From an uncultured Ignavibacteriota bacterium (lineage in GTDB: Bacteria; Bacteroidota; Ignavibacteria; UBA10030; UBA8401), in the NCBI GenBank assembly GCA_903861125.1, contig CAIOTF010000042.1, positions 248,001 through 312,000 of the forward strand: a DNA stretch of 64,000 nt, read 5' to 3'. The notes beneath the pieces are model-generated. The model worked only from the letters and a program-made list of their open reading frames with translations, searched no databases and was not told the DNA's origin. Both the position numbers and the translations under genes were made by a program. The first letter of the stretch is position 1, and each line of letters opens with the position of its first letter. Positions 1 through 6,578 of the stretch are shown here, piece by piece.

Positions 1-613
1 TTAGATATGCATAGACGGATGCACCGACTCCCTGTGTACCCCAATAGGAAAGTTTATATGCGCTTGTCTGTGCCGTACTGATAGCGGCTATATTTGGATC
101 ACGCACATTGTCGAATACACGCTGTAGCCCAAAAACAGCATTCCATGTCGCATCGGTGGGATGAATATCAACATTCGCCAGAAGCGTCTGCAAATTCACC
201 TGTCCGCCATTAAATCCTCCCCCCTTATTTCCTCCAACTCCATATGCGGCATCTCCCCATGTCATATCGATCTTAAATAGACTACGGAATGTCGCAACCC
301 CGTCAAGAATTTGGGGCGAATAGATGAACATTGGCACAAACCGCTGTTCAACATATGAAGCAGTTTTCCCCGTGTTCGTGGTATTTTGTCCGAACAATCG
401 TCCGATGATCTGTCCTTGTAGCAATTCATTGGTCGGCGAGATGTTCGATGCCGTGGCGCGGTTGAACCAATAACCGATGAACCTGAACTCCGGAGTTTTG
501 GGATCGGGTATTCTCTTCGTGCGGTCAAAGAATGATGTGGTATCTTGTCCAAATGCGGCGACCGTTGCAAAAGTGAAGAGAACAAGTCGAAGAAGAAATT
601 TTTTCGTTTTCAT
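1..613 (-). CDS. Outer-membrane/porin-like secreted protein, C-terminus cut by window edge
   Basis: Reading leftward from the ATG at 613 the frame stays open for 204 codons to the window edge, so the C-terminal part is missing. The start encodes a clear signal peptide (MKTKKFLLRLVLFTFATVAA, then FGQ), with Gln as the likely first mature residue, common in Bacteroidota-type exported proteins. The mature part is rich in Gly, Asn, aromatic residues and short alternating stretches, which suggests a beta-barrel of the porin type, but no family motif is certain. A GGAAGAAG ribosome site precedes the ATG. A terminator-like hairpin lies only 11 nt upstream, so the gene is probably transcribed through it from the genes at right. 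Substrate is unknown. Confidence 0.7.
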   Translation of the reverse strand, partial: MKTKKFLLRLVLFTFATVAAFGQDTTSFFDRTKRIPDPKTPEFRFIGYWFNRATASNISPTNELLQGQIIGRLFGQNTTNTGKTASYVEQRFVPMFIYSPQILDGVATFRSLFKIDMTWGDAAYGVGGNKGGGFNGGQVNLQTLLANVDIHPTDATWNAVFGLQRVFDNVRDPNIAAISTAQTSAYKLSYWGTQGVGASVYAYL

Positions 614-623
614 GGCTTCTTCC

Positions 624-661
624 TAAAAAAGCCCGTGAGATCACAAAGACCTCACAGGCTT
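624..661 (-). terminator. Intrinsic terminator after the 673-1206 lipoprotein gene
   Basis: On the minus strand an 11-bp stem (AAGCCTGTGAG at 661-651 with CTCACGGGCTT at 639-629, one G-U pair) is followed by six T. The wobble pairs only on the minus-strand transcript, which fixes the direction. It lies directly against the ribosome site of the next gene. Confidence 0.7.
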
Positions 662-672
662 GAATGAATGAA

Positions 673-1206
673 TTATTGCTTTACATATTTTTGGATATAG
701 ATCGGGTATTTTGTTGTTCCAACCGAGGTGCTGCCGAAACCTGCTGCCGGCGTTGGTGCCGTTACACCGAGGTTCGGTGAGGTCTGAATGATCTCATATG
801 TCATATTCGTACCGTTGATTGCATAGATTCCGGTGGAAGTGACCACTGTCGGCGTTGCTTGACTTGCAACGATGGTAAAGATCTTTGCGCTTTTCGTTGT
901 CGAGGTAGAAACCGTATCGCTGTAGGTTGATTCAGTATACGTGATCGTACCGGTGAACGTGGTTTGCACATTCGCACTGTCAACTTGAACTACGGTGTAC
1001 GATTTGTTCTCATTAAACGTTGCCGTGATCTTCTTTACTTTGAACGGTGCAACGCGCAGGCCGTACGGAACATTTGTTCCTTCGGAAACCCACGTTGCAA
1101 CGATAGGATCTTTAGGTGTTACCACTGCTGTTGCGGTATCGTCTTTTTTACAGCCGATAACTGTCAACAGTGCCAAAGTAACAAGAAGCATGAATTGTTT
1201 TTTCAT
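673..1206 (-). CDS. Putative lipoprotein, unknown function
   Basis: A 177-residue protein beginning MKKQFMLLVTLALLTVIGC, a lipoprotein signal with the lipidated Cys at position 19, followed by KKDD as often seen in Bacteroidota surface lipoproteins. The rest is rich in Thr, Val and Ser and looks like a small all-beta domain; a stretch near residues 35-50 (WVSEGTNVPYG) recalls lipocalin-like lipoproteins, but the match is weak. A strong AAGGAGG ribosome site sits just before the ATG. It lies 42 bp downstream of the acyl-CoA ligase gene on the same strand and may be the last gene of that operon before the terminator. Function is not recognised. Confidence 0.7.
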   Translation of the reverse strand: MKKQFMLLVTLALLTVIGCKKDDTATAVVTPKDPIVATWVSEGTNVPYGLRVAPFKVKKITATFNENKSYTVVQVDSANVQTTFTGTITYTESTYSDTVSTSTTKSAKIFTIVASQATPTVVTSTGIYAINGTNMTYEIIQTSPNLGVTAPTPAAGFGSTSVGTTKYPIYIQKYVKQ

Positions 1207-1248
1207 AAATCCTCCTTAAGGAATTTATTGTGTTGGAAGTGTGGTGAA

Positions 1249-2802
1249 TTAGGTTGAATGATGCATCTCTTTTAGTGCCCGTTTAAGAATTTTACCGCTA
1301 TGCCCTTTCGGCAGTTCGCCGATAAATTCAAAATATTTTGGAACCTTATATTTGGCGACTTTTCCGGTGCAATATTGTCGAAGTTCATCGTCGGAAACCG
1401 TCATATTTTTTTTCAAGACTACAAAAGCTTTACCAACTTCTCCCCATTTTTCATCCGGAACTCCCACAACGGCAACTTCGGCAATTGACGGATGAGAATA
1501 CAGAAAGTGTTCTATCTCGGCGGGGTACACATTTTCGGCTCCGCTGATGAACATATCCTTTTTACGGTCGACAACATAGAAATATCCTTCTTCATCCTTT
1601 CGCACAATATCTCCGGTATGAAACCAACCGTTGACGATCGTTTCGGCTGTGGCTTTTGCATTGTTCCAATACCCGGGAGTCACAACAGGGGACTTAAACA
1701 GCAGTTCACCCGGCTGGTTTATTCCGACTTCCGCACCGGAATCATCGACAATCTTTGTGTCAATATAGAAATTCGGAAATCCGATCGATCCTTTTTTTCG
1801 GATAGCATCTTCTTCCGGCAGCGAGAAACAGTTCGGACCGACTTCGGTAAGACCGAAACCTTGGCGAATCGGCACTCCTTTGTGCTGCCACAATTCAATT
1901 TGCGGGATCGGCATCGGTTCGCCGCCAACGATCGCAAAACGGACCGACGCAAACGTTGTCTGTGCAAATATTTTCGTTTCGCTCATCATCTTCATCATCG
2001 TCGGCACACCGAACAGGATCGTCACTTTTTCTTTATCGCACAATTCAATAATCCGTTCAGCATTGAATGAATTCAAAAAAATGATCTTCGCACCGTGATG
2101 AATGAACGGTGTCGTCAGCACATGCCATCCCCCCGTATGAAAGAACGGCGAGAATGTCAGCGACACATCATTACTGGTAATGTTCAACCGTAATTCGGTG
2201 TTGATGGAATTCCAGAAGATCATTTTATTGGTGATCAATGCCCCTTTCGGCTTTCCCGTAGTGCCCGAAGTGTAAAGAATCATACAAGGATCTTCAAAAT
2301 TCACGCCGATATCAATCGGTCCCGATGGTAGTGAATCATCAGCAATAATTGTCGTCAAACTTTTACCGGATGTGGATTGTATGGACAGACGTTGTTGCGG
2401 CAAAACCGATGAATGCATTTCGTTCAGAACCGGTATATACTGTTCTTGAACAAACAGCAATTTTGCCGAACAATCGCTTAAAATAAATTCTATCTCACCT
2501 GCAGCCAATCGAAAATTCACCGGCACAAGAATGGCACCGGTCTGTTGTACTGCAAAATAAAGGAATAGATATTCAATGCAGTTCTGTGATAATACGGCAA
2601 CACGGTCTCCACGACTGATCGAATAATCATTGAGAAGCACGCGCGAAATACGATTTGTAATGTTGAACATTTCTGCATAGGAATATTCTCTGCCGCTCGC
2701 ATCATCTTTCACAGCAATTTTTGCCGGTGAATATTGCGCCCACCGTTCAAGCCATTGCGTTCTAATCCGTTCGTCCGATATGTCAGCAGCTCTATTCAAC
2801 AC
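1249..2802 (-). CDS. Acyl-CoA synthetase (AMP-forming ligase)
   Basis: A 517-residue ANL-superfamily ligase that should activate a carboxylic acid to its CoA thioester through an acyl-adenylate. Visible motifs are the phosphate-binding loop YTSGTTGKPKG (about residues 177-187), GFGLTEVGP, GWFHTGDI, the hinge region around DRKKDMFISGAENVYP, and the C-terminal GHSGKILKR with the likely catalytic Lys at 504. Length is normal for medium/long-chain or aromatic acyl-CoA ligases; the substrate cannot be told. It follows the MFS gene by 12 bp, so ligase and carrier are probably co-transcribed, suggesting uptake followed by activation of an acid, which is inference. Confidence 0.9.
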   Translation of the reverse strand: MLNRAADISDERIRTQWLERWAQYSPAKIAVKDDASGREYSYAEMFNITNRISRVLLNDYSISRGDRVAVLSQNCIEYLFLYFAVQQTGAILVPVNFRLAAGEIEFILSDCSAKLLFVQEQYIPVLNEMHSSVLPQQRLSIQSTSGKSLTTIIADDSLPSGPIDIGVNFEDPCMILYTSGTTGKPKGALITNKMIFWNSINTELRLNITSNDVSLTFSPFFHTGGWHVLTTPFIHHGAKIIFLNSFNAERIIELCDKEKVTILFGVPTMMKMMSETKIFAQTTFASVRFAIVGGEPMPIPQIELWQHKGVPIRQGFGLTEVGPNCFSLPEEDAIRKKGSIGFPNFYIDTKIVDDSGAEVGINQPGELLFKSPVVTPGYWNNAKATAETIVNGWFHTGDIVRKDEEGYFYVVDRKKDMFISGAENVYPAEIEHFLYSHPSIAEVAVVGVPDEKWGEVGKAFVVLKKNMTVSDDELRQYCTGKVAKYKVPKYFEFIGELPKGHSGKILKRALKEMHHST

Positions 2803-2814
2803 AAATAATCCAGA

Positions 2815-4041
2815 TTAAACATTTTCGATGTAATTGATATCTTTTCCATATGTCTCTTTCATAAAGAACAGAGCAATAAATGCAATCACAAAAACCACAC
2901 CGCCTATCAGCAACGCTCCGTTAATCAATCCGAAATCATGCCGGATCGAATTCAGCCATAACGACATCGGTACGACCATGGAACGGACAAAATTCGGCAC
3001 CGAGGTGGCAACAGTCGCGCGAATATTGGTCCCAAAATTTTCGGCGGCCATTGTAAGAAAAACCGTCCAATACCCCTGCCCCAGACCAACAACAAAAATC
3101 ACCATCATGAATGTGTCTGCATTTGCATTGTACATGTTCAGCGTAATTACCGTCAGCACTGCCATTGCAATAAAACAGAACAATACCACTATCTTACGGC
3201 TTTTTACCATTTCGCTTATGATTCCGCTCATTCCGCTGCCGAGAGCAAGTCCGATCGCCTGCCACTTCAATGTCTCCGCCGCAGAGATCACCCTGGAAAG
3301 ATTCAGTGCTGCACCAACTTCCGGAGAGAATGTGATAATAATTCCGGAAACATACCAAATCGGTACCCCAACGGCGATCACAGCCAAAAATTTCAACAAC
3401 AAGGTCTTAGACCGAAAGAACATCAGGATGTCGCCACGCGTATGCGATAATTTTTTCTGTTCCACAAACATATCCGATTCGCGGAGTGCTACTAACCGTA
3501 TTCCCAAAACGATGATGCCCATACCTCCGCCGACAAAATATGCAACACGCCAATCAAATGAACTGCCGACAAACGATGCTGTTAATGCTCCAACCAACCC
3601 TAGAAATGAAATAACTGTTGTTCCGTATCCCCGATAGTTCTTCGGAAGTATCTCGGAAACCAGCGTAATGCCCGCTCCAAGTTCACCGGCCAGTCCGAGC
3701 CCTGCAATGAACCGTAGCAGCGCATAACTGTTGATGTCCGTAACAAATCCATTGGCAATGTTTGCGGCGGAGTACATCGTGATCGTGGAAATCAACGCCA
3801 ACCGTCTGCCGAACTTGTCTCCAATGATTCCCCATGCAACACCGCCAATCAACATACCGGCAAATTGTAGATTGAGCAGAAGAATTCCCTTGGAGATTAA
3901 ATCATCGCCGGTGATGCCGATTGCTTTTAAACTTGCAATGCGCACAACACCGAAAAGTACGATGTCATACAAGTCAACGAAATATCCCAACGCAGCAGCA
4001 ACTACTGCAATGATAAGTCCGGTATTTTTTGAAGTTGTCAT
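2815..4041 (-). CDS. Major facilitator superfamily transporter (MHS/sialate-like branch)
   Basis: A 408-residue, roughly 12-helix membrane protein. It shows the MFS loop 2-3 signature (GDKFGRRLALI) and, in helix 4-5, RFIAGLGLAGELGAGITLVSE, which resembles metabolite:proton symporters. An acidic pair lies in helix 1 (GYFVDLYDIVLFG). It probably moves an organic acid or similar small molecule across the inner membrane by proton coupling. It is placed 12 bp from the ligase and 12 bp from the KAS III-like gene, all on the same strand. Substrate is unknown; the neighbours point to a carboxylic acid. Confidence 0.85.
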   Translation of the reverse strand: MTTSKNTGLIIAVVAAALGYFVDLYDIVLFGVVRIASLKAIGITGDDLISKGILLLNLQFAGMLIGGVAWGIIGDKFGRRLALISTITMYSAANIANGFVTDINSYALLRFIAGLGLAGELGAGITLVSEILPKNYRGYGTTVISFLGLVGALTASFVGSSFDWRVAYFVGGGMGIIVLGIRLVALRESDMFVEQKKLSHTRGDILMFFRSKTLLLKFLAVIAVGVPIWYVSGIIITFSPEVGAALNLSRVISAAETLKWQAIGLALGSGMSGIISEMVKSRKIVVLFCFIAMAVLTVITLNMYNANADTFMMVIFVVGLGQGYWTVFLTMAAENFGTNIRATVATSVPNFVRSMVVPMSLWLNSIRHDFGLINGALLIGGVVFVIAFIALFFMKETYGKDINYIENV

Positions 4042-4053
4042 GGTATAGTGACT

Positions 4054-5052
4054 TTATGTGTTATAGGCCCACCGGATCGCAGAAACAGCCATAGCCATTC
4101 CTCCGCCCGAACCAACAAGGAATACGAGATCGTTTTTCTTTAGCGTGTGCTTCACCACAGCATCATCCATAGCCATTGCAATGGCGGCGCTTCCCGTATA
4201 TCCGTACTTGTTCATTACATTATGCGATTTGTCATGCGGAAGGGAAAGCGTGTCAAGCGTTTGATTGATGCTGTTGATATTGATCTGGGTAAAGAAAAAT
4301 TTATCGATCGCTGAAACCGGCTGCTGGATCTTCAGTGCCACTTCATTGATGAGTTTCGGCCAATATGTTGCATTTGTTTCTAACGGAATTTTTTTTGCAA
4401 ACCGCAATAAATGATCTTTGTTCTCGATAGCCTCATGCGTCATTTTAATTGCAGTTCCCCCTGCATAGATCCCCATGTAATCGTGATACTGCCCGTCGGT
4501 AAGTAATTTTGTATGAAGTACGCCTGATTCATCGTTTGACGGAGCCAGTATGGCAGCACCCGCACCATCAGCAAAGAGTGTTGCTATCTTCTTTTCAGAA
4601 TAATCGAGATACCGGCTCATCAGATACGCACCGATTACGAGAACATATTTATATTGCTCATCGCTTACAATAAATTTCGATCCTACATCAACCGCCGTAA
4701 CGAATCCCGCACATGCCGTATTGATATCAAAAGTCCCGGCGTTGACTGCACCGAGTTTATACTGCACGACCGATGCTGTCGATGGTGAGATATAATCCGG
4801 TGTATCAGTCGATACTATGATCAAATTCAGGTCCGACGCTTTAAGATTAGCTGCCGCCAATGCCTTTTTCGCCGCTTCGACCACAAGATCCGACGTAACC
4901 TGTGAATCCGATGCATACCGGCGTTCATAAATGTTTCGGTTTGTTTTTAAGAACGAATCAACATCTTCATTATAGAGTTCATTGAAATATGCGTTCGGAA
5001 CGATACGTTCCGGCGCATAATGACCTGTTGCAATAATTTTCGCTCTTCTCAT
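4054..5052 (-). CDS. 3-oxoacyl-ACP synthase III (FabH)-like protein with altered catalytic triad
   Basis: A 332-residue thiolase-fold protein of KAS III length. The nucleophile region is intact (NTACAGF, Cys114), as are DTPDYISPSTASVVQ and the C-terminal GSGGGMAMAVSAIRW. FabH normally also needs a His in HQAN and an Asn in GNTS. Here the aligned motifs read TQIN (Thr255) and GYTGSAA (Tyr285), so two of the three catalytic residues are replaced. It may therefore act as an acyltransferase, a thioester hydrolase or an unusual condensing enzyme rather than a classic decarboxylating synthase. It lies between the FabG-like gene and the MFS gene. Family assignment is firm; reaction is not. Confidence 0.85.
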   Translation of the reverse strand: MRRAKIIATGHYAPERIVPNAYFNELYNEDVDSFLKTNRNIYERRYASDSQVTSDLVVEAAKKALAAANLKASDLNLIIVSTDTPDYISPSTASVVQYKLGAVNAGTFDINTACAGFVTAVDVGSKFIVSDEQYKYVLVIGAYLMSRYLDYSEKKIATLFADGAGAAILAPSNDESGVLHTKLLTDGQYHDYMGIYAGGTAIKMTHEAIENKDHLLRFAKKIPLETNATYWPKLINEVALKIQQPVSAIDKFFFTQININSINQTLDTLSLPHDKSHNVMNKYGYTGSAAIAMAMDDAVVKHTLKKNDLVFLVGSGGGMAMAVSAIRWAYNT

Positions 5053-5138
5053 ATTAACTACTTTATCTACGGATGCACCGCATCTGATTGCTGAATATTT
5101 ACATCGTCAATTTTGTCTTTAAACAATTTTTTATACTT

Positions 5139-5879
5139 CTACCACACCATACCGCCATCAACGCTTAACACAATACCGGAGACATAGGCAGATTCATCTG
5201 ATGAAAGAAACAGATAAGCGTTGGCAATATCGATCGGTTCTCCCAGGCGCTGCAGCGGAGTCCGTTCTTTAATATTTGCGATAACTTTTTCCGGAACTGT
5301 CGCGATCATATCGGTGGCAATGAAACCCGGTGCAACGGCATTAACGGTAATTCCTTTTCTTCCGAATTCACGCGCCCATACTTTTGTCATGCCGATCACT
5401 CCGGCTTTTGTTGCAACGTAATTGGTTTGACCAAAATTTCCGTAAAGACCGACAACACTTGAAGTATTCACAATCTTTCCATAACCTTTTTCCACCATGT
5501 ACGGGGTGACTGCTTTCGTCATATTAAATACCCCCTTCAAATTCACACTGATCACCTGATCAAATTGTTCTTCCGTCATCTTTGCCAGAGTTGCATCACG
5601 CGTAATTCCTGCATTATTGACGAGAATATGGATCGCACCGAATTTTTCAATTGCGGTTTTTGCCATTTGCTCACACTCCATAAAACTGGCAACATTTACT
5701 TTAATTGCAATTGCTTTCCCGCCGTTTGCATTGATCTCGGTAGCAGTAGTCTGGGCATGCACCTCGTTGATATCTGCTGCTATGATATTCGCTCCTTCAC
5801 GGGCAAAAAGATGAGCTGTAGTTTTTCCTATTCCTTGACCTGCACCGGTAATAATGGCAACTTTATTTTGCAGTCTCAT
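5139..5879 (-). CDS. 3-oxoacyl-ACP/acetoacetyl-CoA reductase-type SDR (FabG-like)
   Basis: A 246-residue short-chain dehydrogenase/reductase. It has the cofactor loop TGAGQGIG (residues 11-18), NNAG (88-91), Asn113 in SVNLKG, Ser141, and YxxxK as Tyr154/Lys158, then the FabG-like end with SSDESAYVSGIVLSVDGG. It most likely reduces a 3-oxoacyl thioester to the 3-hydroxy form with NAD(P)H. PhaB/acetoacetyl-CoA reductases look the same at this level. It starts 14 bp after the regulator gene, and the KAS III-like gene follows after 86 bp. Since it sits outside a fatty-acid synthesis cluster, it is probably a pathway-specific copy. Confidence 0.88.
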   Translation of the reverse strand: MRLQNKVAIITGAGQGIGKTTAHLFAREGANIIAADINEVHAQTTATEINANGGKAIAIKVNVASFMECEQMAKTAIEKFGAIHILVNNAGITRDATLAKMTEEQFDQVISVNLKGVFNMTKAVTPYMVEKGYGKIVNTSSVVGLYGNFGQTNYVATKAGVIGMTKVWAREFGRKGITVNAVAPGFIATDMIATVPEKVIANIKERTPLQRLGEPIDIANAYLFLSSDESAYVSGIVLSVDGGMVW

Positions 5880-5893
5880 ATATACTCCTGTTC

Positions 5894-6385
5894 TTACTTT
5901 TTGTAAAGCGTTTTTTTCTTTTTACGCCACACGGTATCAAACTCTTTGTAGAAATCGTTCATCTGTTCGTAAAAGATCTCCATCATGGCAAGATTCTCTT
6001 TCCACCGTTTCTGATCGGGTGATCTGTCTCCGCTCAACTGATGAAGGAATGATTCTGCCAAAGAAATATTTTTCCGGACAGTTCCCATATTAAAGTGGAA
6101 CACACTGATAAATATCTCGCTGTCAGCGATATAGTAGTCCTTACGACTGTCTGCACCATTGCTTTTTTTTATGAAACCAAGAGAGTTGAGTCGGCGCGTT
6201 GCTTCGGAGATGAGGCCTTTACTGCGGTTGAGAAGGCGGCATATTTCGCCGAGTGACATTGCTTCCGGTGTGGTAAGAAGAAGACCGATGATCAATCCGT
6301 TAAGGCGTTTGAATCCGTACGATGCATACAGATTTCCGTATTCTTCAACGAACAATTTTTGCTGCGATGTTAGCTTGTGTATCAT
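5894..6385 (-). CDS. MarR/GbsR-type winged-helix transcriptional regulator
   Basis: A 163-residue protein with a winged helix in the N-terminal half (about residues 27-95, including SLGEICRLLNRSKGLISEATRRL and the wing SNGADSRKDYY) and a helical, probably dimer-forming C-terminal half ending in a basic tail. The spacing resembles GbsR-like members of the MarR superfamily. As the first gene of the minus-strand run down to 673 it is the likely local regulator of that cassette. The ligand may be the acid or acyl-CoA handled by the ligase, as for other MarR-type regulators of CoA-ligase operons; this is inference. Confidence 0.8.
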   Translation of the reverse strand: MIHKLTSQQKLFVEEYGNLYASYGFKRLNGLIIGLLLTTPEAMSLGEICRLLNRSKGLISEATRRLNSLGFIKKSNGADSRKDYYIADSEIFISVFHFNMGTVRKNISLAESFLHQLSGDRSPDQKRWKENLAMMEIFYEQMNDFYKEFDTVWRKKKKTLYKK

Positions 6386-6462
6386 CCCATACCCTCAATG
6401 TTCTGAATGTTCTGAAAATAGTAAACATTCAAAACTATAAAAGCAAGGATATTTTAAAAACT

Positions 6463-6495
6463 AAAACGCCGAGGACATTTTCGCCTCGGCGTTTT
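6463..6495 (-). terminator. Intrinsic terminator after nrdJ
   Basis: A perfect 12-bp stem (AAAACGCCGAGG at 6463-6474 with CCTCGGCGTTTT at 6484-6495) and a 9-nt loop, followed on the minus strand by TTTTAGTTTTTAAAA. It lies 84 bp after the nrdJ stop and separates it from the regulator gene at 6385. Confidence 0.75.
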
Positions 6496-6578
6496 GTATT
6501 TCTTTGAATCATGAACGGCTAATATTCAATGATACTTATTCATTGTGCCATCCCAGGATACAACGGGATTTCATTCAG

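Noticed and set aside
1492-2070. 192-residue open frame opposite the acyl-CoA ligase
   Set aside because: Shadow of a well-supported gene; no ribosome site and no recognisable domain.
2834-3637. 267-residue open frame on the plus strand opposite the MFS gene
   Set aside because: It is the mirror of a long, clearly coding minus-strand gene; composition (Ile, Thr, Pro, Asn runs) is that of a reversed membrane protein and no motif is seen.
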